NCBI RefSeq assembly: GCF_035013165.1
Contig: NZ_JAYGJQ010000001.1
Location: 248,001-312,000 of the forward strand
Length of the DNA: 64,000 nt
Direction: 5' to 3'
DNA from: Bacteriovorax sp. PP10
Lineage (GTDB): Bacteria; Bdellovibrionota; Bacteriovoracia; Bacteriovoracales; Bacteriovoracaceae
Positions 1 through 9,629 of this stretch are shown piece after piece. The notes below the pieces were generated by a model. The model searched no databases. It was given only the letters and a program-made list of their open reading frames with translations, and was not told the origin of the DNA. Every line of letters starts with the position of its first letter. The stretch's first letter is position 1. The translations under genes were made by a program, and so were the position numbers.

Positions 1-96
1 TGCATAGTCTAGGTAACAGCTTTTCATCTCATCCTGGATTACTACTGGTGTAATATTCCCGTGATTGATTGGTGTGTTGTTGTTGTCATCAGCCAT
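1..96 (-). CDS. gyrA: DNA gyrase subunit A, N-terminal fragment (runs off the window)
   Basis: Only the first 32 codons are present. They start at an ATG on the minus strand at position 96 and end with the residues KSCYLDYA, which matches the conserved GyrA start (E-x-K-x-S-Y-L-D-Y-A) just before the first core helices. An AGGA lies about ten bases upstream of the ATG. GyrA is the breakage-reunion subunit of gyrase and forms an A2B2 complex with GyrB. The gene follows gyrB by 32 bp in the same direction, so the two are probably co-transcribed. The catalytic tyrosine and the C-terminal wrapping domain lie outside the window. The call rests on the short N-terminal match plus the neighbourhood. 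Confidence 0.9.
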   Translation of the reverse strand, partial: MADDNNNTPINHGNITPVVIQDEMKSCYLDYA

Positions 97-128
97 ATTA
101 TTTTATTCCTTTAACTTAATACTAAAAA

Positions 129-2633
<2,505 letters not shown>

Positions 2634-2663
2634 CTAAATTCCATTTTTTGTGTGTGAGAAGTT

Positions 2664-3761
2664 TTAGTGAACTAGGGAACCATTCTTGATGTGAATGTTA
2701 TTGGCCCCGCTGATTCGATCTAATTCTTCCTTAAATTTCTCATTGGCCGTAGTTATCAAAACTTGAAATTCACGTTTTTCTAAATACTCAACAAGTCTTC
2801 TCCATCGATGCTGATCTAGCTCGCCAGAAACGTCGTCAATTAGCACGATTGGATAGGACATATATTTATACCGAAAAAGCTCTATATAGGCAAATAACAG
2901 GCTTAAATAACTCATCTTTTGTTGGCCTAAAGAGCAGAAATCGAAAGAATTTAAACCGTCAAAAAGGAGCACATAGTCATCCTTGTGAGGGCCGTAAGAA
3001 GTATGGCCTCTGTCACAGTCTGTTTCTAGGTTGTTGGCGAATAATTTTTGAATATTTTCCGCAGACATTCCAATAATTCGTGAATCAAGATTGATTTTTA
3101 AATTATGCTTTTCTGAAAAGAGTGACTGAAACGTTTCACCAATCAATGGTTCTAACGCTTCGAGGAATTCAACGCGCTTTTTAGTTAAGTGAAATGAAAG
3201 TTGCGCCAGCTCGACGTCGCCGGCCAAAACTTGCTCTTTAAAACGGCTTGGTTTCTTGTTTAAGAGCGTATTTCGAAATCTTAAGGCCAAGGTATACTTC
3301 GCCAGATTTTTCTTATATTGGTCGTCTAATTGGCTTAAAAAATAATCCAGCCATTCACGGCGGTCACTAGCACTGTTATGAAATCCGTAGGAATCAAACG
3401 GATTGATGAACACAACTTTGATATCCAGTTTTCTTTTTATGGGTGCTCCATCTAAAAACCAAAGCACATTATCATTGGTCATTTTAGAGGTGTAACTAAC
3501 GGGACCATTGTCATCGTTTTCCACAACAGAAGAAAATATTATTTCAGGTTTTCCACCATCAATGGACAAAAATTGTGGAAAACTCGTATTTTTACGGAAG
3601 GATTTTTTGGTAGCGAGTACATTGATCGCTTCTAAGATATTTGTCTTTCCATTACCGTTCTCTCCGATGATGCAATTAATGCCAGAAGAGAAGGTAATGA
3701 TGTCGGGATTTAAATTTCTAAAGTTAGTTACTTGGAGCTTAGAAATTTTATAGTTGTTCAT
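2664..3761 (-). CDS. recF: DNA replication and repair protein RecF
   Basis: SMC-like ATPase that helps load RecA at single-strand gaps as part of the RecFOR pathway. The 365-residue protein has a Walker A motif GENGNGKT at residues 33-40, an ABC-type signature region around LGQQKMSYLSLLFAY and a Walker B/D-loop segment PIVLIDDVSGELD near the C-terminus. It follows dnaN with a gap of only 4 bp, so translation is probably coupled. Length matches the family. Nothing is missing or disrupted. Confidence 0.98.
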   Translation of the reverse strand: MNNYKISKLQVTNFRNLNPDIITFSSGINCIIGENGNGKTNILEAINVLATKKSFRKNTSFPQFLSIDGGKPEIIFSSVVENDDNGPVSYTSKMTNDNVLWFLDGAPIKRKLDIKVVFINPFDSYGFHNSASDRREWLDYFLSQLDDQYKKNLAKYTLALRFRNTLLNKKPSRFKEQVLAGDVELAQLSFHLTKKRVEFLEALEPLIGETFQSLFSEKHNLKINLDSRIIGMSAENIQKLFANNLETDCDRGHTSYGPHKDDYVLLFDGLNSFDFCSLGQQKMSYLSLLFAYIELFRYKYMSYPIVLIDDVSGELDQHRWRRLVEYLEKREFQVLITTANEKFKEELDRISGANNIHIKNGSLVH

Positions 3762-3765
3762 GGGC

Positions 3766-4881
3766 CTATAACTTCAGAGGCATCACGATGCAAAGATAGT
3801 TTTGATTCTTAGTCGATCTAATAACAGCTGGTGAAAGCTCATTATTAAATTCCATTCTAATATCTTCATCACCAAAGATTGAAAGAATATCCATTAAGAA
3901 CTTAGCATTGAATCCAATTTCAAATTCTTTACCAGAATAATTAATCGGGAACTTTTCAAATGCATCCCCTAGAGAAGGGTGATTTGCAGCGACAGTCATT
4001 TCGCCTTCTTTCATAATCAACTTAACACCGTTAGATCTTTCGTTGGCCATAATCTTGATACGTCTTACAGCATTTAAAAAAGAGTTCTTATCAATGTCAG
4101 CATGGTTATTCGTTTTCTTAGGAATGATCGCCTGATACTTCAAGTATTCTTTCGCAATCAATCTAATAGCTAATAAATAAGTATTATTAGCGTTCAAATA
4201 AATGAACGATTCATCAACTGAGATACCAATCATTTGATCAGGGTATGATTCAGCGATTTTCTTAAGTTCAGCTACACCTTTCTTTGGAATGATAATTCCA
4301 TTAATCAGCGCTTCAATCTTATTGTTTGATAATTCAGTTTCTACTAATGAAAGTCTGAAACCATCTGTAGCTACAGCTCTAAGCTTGCCTTCAATCTCTT
4401 GAAGATAAATACCACTTAGGAATAATCTCGTTTCATCATTTGAGATTGCATGTGATGTCTTGTTAATCATTTCTAAAATTTGAAATGTATTTAACTTAAA
4501 CTCATTAGCATTCGTACCAAATTGTAGGTGAGGGAATTCTTCGCTTGTATAAATTAGAAGTGTGAAATTAATTGATCCACAAGTTAACTTTAAATTATTT
4601 GAACCTTCTGGAAGTTCAATTGTTAATTCTTTTTCTGGAAGCTCTTTTACAATATCAAATATATTTTTAGCATTTACACAAAATACACCTGGCTTTTCCA
4701 CAATACAGTTAGCAGTAACTTTTGCTGATACTTCTAGATCTGTTGCAGTCATTTCAATTTTATTCCCAGATGCTTGGATCTGGATGAAGTTTAAAATTAA
4801 ACGAGTATTTTTCTTATCAACTACAGATAAGATTTTATTTAATGTTTCTTTTAATTCATGAACTGAAATTTTAATTAGCAT
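3766..4881 (-). CDS. dnaN: DNA polymerase III beta subunit (sliding clamp)
   Basis: Processivity clamp that encircles DNA and tethers polymerase III and other replication factors. The 371-residue product has the expected length for three clamp domains. It starts MLIKISVHELKETLNKILSVVDKK and ends in the typical hydrophobic C-terminus (NQNYLCIVMPLKL), close to the E. coli ending. It follows oriC and dnaA in the same direction and precedes recF by 4 bp. Promoter signals were not resolved; the oriC region upstream presumably contains one. Confidence 0.99.
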   Translation of the reverse strand: MLIKISVHELKETLNKILSVVDKKNTRLILNFIQIQASGNKIEMTATDLEVSAKVTANCIVEKPGVFCVNAKNIFDIVKELPEKELTIELPEGSNNLKLTCGSINFTLLIYTSEEFPHLQFGTNANEFKLNTFQILEMINKTSHAISNDETRLFLSGIYLQEIEGKLRAVATDGFRLSLVETELSNNKIEALINGIIIPKKGVAELKKIAESYPDQMIGISVDESFIYLNANNTYLLAIRLIAKEYLKYQAIIPKKTNNHADIDKNSFLNAVRRIKIMANERSNGVKLIMKEGEMTVAANHPSLGDAFEKFPINYSGKEFEIGFNAKFLMDILSIFGDEDIRMEFNNELSPAVIRSTKNQNYLCIVMPLKL

Positions 4882-5040
4882 TGAGAGTTTTCCAAAAATT
4901 TATATATAAGTTTTTATCAACAATGGAACATTGATTCAAGCTTCATTGGGTCTAAATGAAGTTCTAAAAGCTAGAAAAATATAAAGTTTAAGTTCTGCAA
5001 ATTTGAAATCAAATTTAGAGCTCTGTCGAAGTCATCTCTG

Positions 5041-5080
5041 TCTTATATATATTTATATTATTAATACTTTTATTATTACA
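5041..5080. other. Candidate DNA unwinding element of oriC
   Basis: Forty bases made almost only of A and T, with TATATAT, TTATATTATTAATA and TTATTATTA runs. The stretch directly abuts the DnaA box at 5082-5090. AT-rich DNA next to a DnaA box is where bacterial origins usually melt. The function is inferred from composition and position only. Confidence 0.55.
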
Positions 5081-5226
5081 CTGTGGATAAGTGGAAAAGA
5101 TACGAAAGCTTTTTGATTTCAATCCTTTAATCAAAACACCTACCTTGATATTTTGGGATAACTTTCCCACATTTTCAAAAAGCTAACGGATATTCTTTTT
5201 ACTGGGGCCATATTTTCACTTTTATC

Positions 5227-5481
5227 CACAAGTTATCCACGGCCTTCTCACATTACTTCATAGATAACTTTTATTGGCCTCATTGGGCCTCGTTTCACAA
5301 AAGTTTTCCACGGCCTTTTCCACATTGTTGATAACTTTTTGTGGATAACTGAGGCCCCGAAGTTTACTTTTGGCCCAGGGCCACAAACAACTGTTTTTTG
5401 CATGGCCATGCGCCATAATCTCGGCCGTTATGTGAACAAGGCCGTGGAAAGGCCGTTGATAGGCCGTGGATAACTTTTGTG
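5227..5481. repeat. oriC repeat: DnaA-box-like core fused to GGCC, direct and inverted copies
   Basis: A roughly 21-bp unit with the core AGTTWTCCACGGCCT, preceded by CACAA, occurs at 5227-5246 and 5296-5317 on the plus strand and inverted at 5461-5481. The first copy is two bases shorter inside the A run. After the two plus-strand copies, the sequence CACATT followed by a GATAACTTTT block is also partly repeated (5250-5273 and 5320-5340). Each unit contains an imperfect DnaA box immediately followed by GGCC. The arrangement looks like origin iterons rather than chance similarity. Confidence 0.7.
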
Positions 5482-5549
5482 AATAAGACGCAGTTATGCA
5501 CATACATATTCACATATGTTCATAACTGAGATTTATATTTTAATATTTT

Positions 5550-7148
5550 TTAGAGATTAGATTCGATCGCGTTGATGTCTTTTGACAGCGATGAATCAGT
5601 TTTAACTTTTTCTGAGATCGTATTAACAGCATGGATTACAGAAGAGTGATCGCGCCCACCAAAGTAAGCTCCAATTTCCTGTTGTTTTGCATTGACGACT
5701 TTTCTAGCAAGGTACATGGCCACGTGACGGGCCTTAGTAATGTCCTGGTTTCTACCCTTAGACTTTAAATCTGCCAGCGGAAGTCTGAAGTATTGAGCTG
5801 TAGCTTTGGCCACAGATTCAATCGTGATCTCTTTTTCGTTCTCGCTATTAGGAAGCATTAACTGCTCTTTTACGAGGTCGACTTCGATTTCGACATTCAT
5901 CAACTCACTTACAGCTTTTAAACGCACTAGTGAGCCCTCAAGCTCTCTAATGTTGGTTTTAATTCTTGAAGCAATCAATGTTAGAACATCTTCATTAATA
6001 TAAAGATCCAGAGCTTCCATTTTACGACGTAAAATAGCAATTCTAGTTTCTAGGTCGGGTGGTTGAATATCAACTACCAGACCCCATTGAAGACGAGACT
6101 TAATCCTTTCTGAGATCCCGGTAATTTCTTTCGGGTTTTTATCAGAAGTGAAGATAAGTTGTTTTCCCTTGTTGTGCATTTCATTGAACACATGGAAAAA
6201 CTGATCCTGAGTTCCTTCTTTGTTTTTTAACTCGTGAATATCATCGATCATTAGAACATCGACTCTTTCCGTGTATTTTTTGAAGAAATCATTAATCTTG
6301 TTAATTTTCATTAATCCAATCATCTCTTCCATGAAGTCACGAGTTGTGATCAGGCAGATGTTATAACTTGGATGTTTTTCAGCAATTTCATTGGCAACAG
6401 CGTGCAGAAGGTGAGTCTTCCCAAGGCCTGAATTACTGTGGATATATAAAGATGGGTATTTCCCGTCTTTTCCTGGATTAAGTGCCACTGCTTTTGAAGC
6501 AGCTTGGGCGATGTTGTTTGTCGGGCCCACGATAAAGTTATCGAAGGTCTTAGATCTATCAACTCTGATTCCCGATTTATTAGGATTCATGTGCTCGATA
6601 TACTCAGCATCCACGCGCGACTTTAAATCGTCTCTAGTAGGGGTTAGATCAAGCGTAAACTTGGTAGCTCCCATCGCTCTAGGCCTGTCACTTGTATCTT
6701 TAATGTGAAAGTTCGCTGAACTAAAATTTGGTGCCACATCGTTTGATTGATCTTTGGCGTTAATAATAATTTCGTACTGAGTTCCCAGAACATTATAGAT
6801 AGATTTGGCGATTTCTTCTTTATATAGCTCGGCCGATTTTTTAATGAAGGCCGTGCGCACTTCAAAGATCGCATTTTGGTTAGCGATCGATTTAAGCTCT
6901 AATGAGTTTTCGAAATATGTGCTGAATTTTAACTCAGGCACAATAGTTCTTAGGTGGTTTAAAACTTCCTGATTAATGAGACTTAGCTCATCTCTAGATT
7001 CTTCAGACTCATTATTAGTTGTTTCGATACTTTTATTTTGAGATGTTTGTTCATTAGAGAATTGACCAAAAAAATGATCATTCGGCTTAGTTTCGTTTCC
7101 GATAGAGAAAAAATGTTTAATCAATTGAGATGGAAACTCTTGCGCCAT
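5550..7148 (-). CDS. dnaA: Chromosomal replication initiator protein DnaA
   Basis: AAA+ initiator that binds DnaA boxes and melts oriC. The domain I helices begin around NQEVLNHLRTIVPELKFSTYF. The AAA+ domain shows Walker A (SGLGKTHLLHA) and Walker B (VLMIDDIHEL). Domain IV carries the box-binding signature (ITKARHVAMYLARK and FGGRDHSSVIHAV). I chose the ATG at 7148 because GGGG sits six bases upstream; an in-frame ATG at 7199 would add 17 residues with a weaker upstream signal. With either start, an acidic, Asn/Ser-rich N-terminal extension of about 55-75 residues precedes domain I, longer than in E. coli. It lies directly beside oriC, divergent from rpmH. Confidence 0.97.
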   Translation of the reverse strand: MAQEFPSQLIKHFFSIGNETKPNDHFFGQFSNEQTSQNKSIETTNNESEESRDELSLINQEVLNHLRTIVPELKFSTYFENSLELKSIANQNAIFEVRTAFIKKSAELYKEEIAKSIYNVLGTQYEIIINAKDQSNDVAPNFSSANFHIKDTSDRPRAMGATKFTLDLTPTRDDLKSRVDAEYIEHMNPNKSGIRVDRSKTFDNFIVGPTNNIAQAASKAVALNPGKDGKYPSLYIHSNSGLGKTHLLHAVANEIAEKHPSYNICLITTRDFMEEMIGLMKINKINDFFKKYTERVDVLMIDDIHELKNKEGTQDQFFHVFNEMHNKGKQLIFTSDKNPKEITGISERIKSRLQWGLVVDIQPPDLETRIAILRRKMEALDLYINEDVLTLIASRIKTNIRELEGSLVRLKAVSELMNVEIEVDLVKEQLMLPNSENEKEITIESVAKATAQYFRLPLADLKSKGRNQDITKARHVAMYLARKVVNAKQQEIGAYFGGRDHSSVIHAVNTISEKVKTDSSLSKDINAIESNL

Positions 7149-7267
7149 TATTAACCCCGAAATATCTTCTGCCTGAAATGTGAGAGCATTTTGTAGCATG
7201 GCCCAAAAGTTATGAGCAAGAAAACAGATTTTTACATTTTCTTACATGTAACGCGCGTCGTTTGTCA

Positions 7268-7294
7268 TTGACCTTTCATAAAAGAAAATATAGT
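7268..7294 (+). promoter_or_regulatory. Candidate promoter for rpmH-rnpA-yidD
   Basis: TTGACC at 7268-7273 resembles a -35 element and TATAGT at 7289-7294 a -10 element, separated by 15 bp, slightly short of optimal. It lies about 40 bp upstream of the rpmH start. The same 188-bp dnaA-rpmH gap must hold the divergent dnaA promoter, which I could not place with confidence. A short palindrome TTACATGTAA lies at 7242-7251. Confidence 0.4.
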
Positions 7295-7336
7295 TCTATC
7301 AGTTCAAATTATTATCGATCTAGAAAGGATAGCTGT

Positions 7337-7489
7337 ATGAGCAAAAGAACTTGGCAACCAAAGAAACTAAAAAGATTAAGAGTACACGGATTTCTTAAGA
7401 GAATGGCTAGCCCAGGTGGAAAGAACGTTATCAGAAATCGTAGAGCGAAAGGTCGTTCTCGTTTAACGGTATCTTCAAGCACTAAGTAA
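7337..7489 (+). CDS. rpmH: 50S ribosomal protein L34
   Basis: Small basic protein of the large ribosomal subunit, 50 residues. It begins [19 protein letters not shown] and has the conserved L34 core ([26 protein letters not shown]). The start is the ATG at 7337, which is preceded by AGAAAGGA eight bases upstream. A longer reading frame opens at 7262, but its extra 25 residues do not resemble L34. It begins the conserved rpmH-rnpA-yidD-yidC cluster facing away from dnaA. Confidence 0.98.
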   Translation: MSKRTWQPKKLKRLRVHGFLKRMASPGGKNVIRNRRAKGRSRLTVSSSTK

Positions 7490-7494
7490 TACTT

Positions 7495-7875
7495 GTGGCC
7501 GACTGTAAGTTTGAAAAAAGCTTTCGACTTCTGTCGGCCCGAGACTTCGATGAATTAAAGGTCGGATCTTCTTCGTATAAAAAAGCCGCACTGATAGTTT
7601 ACTTCAAAAAGAATTCTTATAATCAATCAAGAATAGGTCTTTCTATACCCAAAAAGATAGGTAAGTCACACGATCGCAATAGACTTAAACGTTTAATGCG
7701 CGAATTTTTTCGTACATCTCCTTATAAATTTTTAGGTTACGATATTTTACTGGTCGTTTCATGGTCGAGAAATCTTCTTCCTGAATCTTCAGAGGTAAAA
7801 GAGGCAACTTTATTAAAAAATCTCAGAGAATATTTCAATTATCTAGAAGATCAGAAGCTACGGTCTGATCCATGA
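7495..7875 (+). CDS. rnpA: Ribonuclease P protein component
   Basis: Protein subunit of RNase P, which matures the 5' ends of tRNAs together with the RNA subunit. The 126-residue basic protein contains the family signature around [20 protein letters not shown] (the RNR motif). Translation appears to begin at the GTG at 7495, five bases after the rpmH stop. No clear ribosome-binding site is visible, consistent with coupling to rpmH. Its last four bases overlap the yidD start (ATGA). Confidence 0.96.
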   Translation: MADCKFEKSFRLLSARDFDELKVGSSSYKKAALIVYFKKNSYNQSRIGLSIPKKIGKSHDRNRLKRLMREFFRTSPYKFLGYDILLVVSWSRNLLPESSEVKEATLLKNLREYFNYLEDQKLRSDP

Positions 7876-8087
7876 AGTTTATATTCTTAGGAATTATTCG
7901 TTTCTATAGATATTTTATCTCCCCATTATTTGGCCCTAAATGCCGCTTCTATCCAAGTTGCTCATTATATTCAAAAGAATGTTTCGAGCGGTTTCCCATT
8001 GGACGAGCAGTATGGTATTCATGTCGACGAATTAGTAGATGTCATCCTTTCTGTGAAGGTGGTCACGACCCCGTCCCAGAAGAGTAA
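7872..8087 (+). CDS. yidD: Membrane protein insertion efficiency factor YidD
   Basis: Short protein associated with the inner membrane that assists YidC/Sec insertion. The 71 residues contain the family hallmarks: an N-terminal amphipathic helix ([14 protein letters not shown]), the cysteine motif [13 protein letters not shown], a later cysteine ([15 protein letters not shown]) and the GGHDPVP ending. It overlaps rnpA by four bases and precedes yidC by 40 bp, the conserved context. Length is typical. Confidence 0.97.
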   Translation: MKFIFLGIIRFYRYFISPLFGPKCRFYPSCSLYSKECFERFPIGRAVWYSCRRISRCHPFCEGGHDPVPEE

Positions 8088-8127
8088 TTAATTAAAATAA
8101 TATAACGTTATTTTTGGAGTCCATTGC

Positions 8128-9612
8128 ATGTTTAATACAGATCAAAAACGCGCTTTTATCGCCGTCCTTTTATCAGGGTTGGTTCTTTTTGGGTGGCAAT
8201 ATTATTTTGCTCCAAAAACACCAGTAGCAACAACTGCTCCTGCGAATGAAATCGCAACAACAAAAGACTTAACAGCACAACCAACAGCAGCTAATCCAAC
8301 AGGTGCAGCGACTATGGCAGCTGGAACTCCTGCAGCTGAAGCAGCACCAACAACTCTTCAAGCTTTCACTCTTAAAAAAGACCAATTTGAATTCACAATC
8401 CACAACGATTTATCAGTTGTAGATATGAAAAACCCTAACTCGGTTTTCGATTTCAAATCACTTTCTGATTCACAACAACCATTAAAGATTCAAGTTGTAA
8501 CTGATTACGGTGCACTTGATTTATTCTTCAACATGGTTCAAGAAGGTCCGAATAAAATCGTAGGAACAAACGCAAACTACGGTGTAAATTTCGAAGCATT
8601 CATTAAAGATAACGGTCGTGTTCACGTTGCTCTTAGCTCTGCTAAAGCATACAAATACCGCTTAATTTTCACTGCTACAAAGAAGAAACTTGATAACGGT
8701 CAAGTACGTCACTTCACAATTTTTACTAAAGATGCAAAAACAATTGCAGTTGGTGATGATAAAGAAGTTGATGGAAACGTTAACTGGCTTGGAACAGATT
8801 TCAACTTCCATTTATTCGCAATGGTTTTACCAAAAGATACTCCAGCTCGTTACAAAACAACTGAAGCAGGACAAATGTTTGTTGAAATTCCAAATGCAAC
8901 GAATACTTTCGGAGCAGATCTTGTTTTCACAAAGAAAAACTACGATGAGTTAATTTCATTGGGAGATAACCTACATTTATCTGTAGATTTCGGATGGTTC
9001 GCTATCCTTGCAGTACCAACTCTTAGAGCTCTTCAATTCGTTTACAGATTTATTCCGAACTACGGTATCGCAATTATTCTTGTAACGATTCTAATTCGTT
9101 TAATCACTTTCCCTCTTCAATACAAGTCATTCAAGTCGATGAAGAAGATGCAAGGAATCCAGCCGGAACTTGCAAAGATTAAAGAAAAGTACAAAGATGA
9201 ACCGCAAAAAATGCAAAAAGAAACTATGGATCTATTCAAGAAAGCTGGTGCGAATCCACTTTCCGGATGTCTTCCATTACTTCTGCAAATGCCATTTTTC
9301 TTTGCTATTTACCGCGTACTTTATAGTTCGGTAGAACTTGTTGGTGCTCCATTCTTCGGATGGATTCACGACTTAAGTATTCACGATCCATTCTACATTT
9401 TACCAGTGTTAATGGCCGGAGCAATGTTCGCACAACAGAAGCTTACTCCAACAACTACAATGGACCCTACACAAGCTAAGATCATGATGTTTATGCCTGT
9501 AATTTTTGCATTCATTATGAAGAGCTTACCAGCAGGACTTGTACTTTATATTCTAGTTTCTACAGTAGTAGGCGTTCTTCAACAGATGATCGTTTACAAA
9601 ATGGCTGACTAG
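8128..9612 (+). CDS. yidC: Membrane protein insertase YidC
   Basis: Inserts and folds inner-membrane proteins, alone or with SecYEG. The 494-residue protein has the Gram-negative architecture: one N-terminal membrane anchor (AFIAVLLSGLVLFGWQYYF), an Ala/Thr/Pro-rich linker at about residues 31-75, a periplasmic beta domain to about residue 280, and a C-terminal hydrophobic core of about five segments (YGIAIILVTILIRLITFPLQ, then PLSGCLPLLLQMPFFFAIYR). The cytoplasmic loop KSMKKMQGIQPELAKIKEKY is well conserved. A ribosome-binding GGAG lies before the ATG. No jag gene follows; mnmE begins 17 bp downstream. Confidence 0.98.
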   Translation: MFNTDQKRAFIAVLLSGLVLFGWQYYFAPKTPVATTAPANEIATTKDLTAQPTAANPTGAATMAAGTPAAEAAPTTLQAFTLKKDQFEFTIHNDLSVVDMKNPNSVFDFKSLSDSQQPLKIQVVTDYGALDLFFNMVQEGPNKIVGTNANYGVNFEAFIKDNGRVHVALSSAKAYKYRLIFTATKKKLDNGQVRHFTIFTKDAKTIAVGDDKEVDGNVNWLGTDFNFHLFAMVLPKDTPARYKTTEAGQMFVEIPNATNTFGADLVFTKKNYDELISLGDNLHLSVDFGWFAILAVPTLRALQFVYRFIPNYGIAIILVTILIRLITFPLQYKSFKSMKKMQGIQPELAKIKEKYKDEPQKMQKETMDLFKKAGANPLSGCLPLLLQMPFFFAIYRVLYSSVELVGAPFFGWIHDLSIHDPFYILPVLMAGAMFAQQKLTPTTTMDPTQAKIMMFMPVIFAFIMKSLPAGLVLYILVSTVVGVLQQMIVYKMAD

Positions 9613-9629
9613 GGTTTATTACATGCCAT

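Larger units (their letters stand above)
4882..5549. other. oriC: Chromosomal replication origin (oriC) between dnaA and dnaN
   Basis: This 668-bp gap holds no convincing gene. It contains five exact matches to the DnaA box TTATNCACA: 5082-5090 (minus), 5222-5230 (plus), 5340-5348 (minus), 5478-5486 (minus) and 5494-5502 (plus). Near-matches lie at 5233-5241 and 5465-5473 (TTATCCACG), 5305-5313 (TTTTCCACG) and 5506-5514 (ATATTCACA). A strongly AT-rich stretch at 5041-5080 next to the 5082 box is a candidate unwinding element. Thirteen GGCC tetranucleotides lie between 5206 and 5465. Position between dnaA and dnaN, box density and AT-rich flank together support origin function. The dnaN promoter must also lie here. 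Confidence 0.9.

Noticed and set aside
5258-5503. 81-codon frame in oriC on the minus strand
   Set aside because: It runs across the DnaA boxes and GGCC cluster, has no ribosome-binding site and encodes no recognisable protein; it is a by-product of the repeated sequence.
7262-7336. 25-codon upstream extension of L34
   Set aside because: The extra residues do not resemble L34, and a strong ribosome-binding site precedes the inner ATG at 7337.
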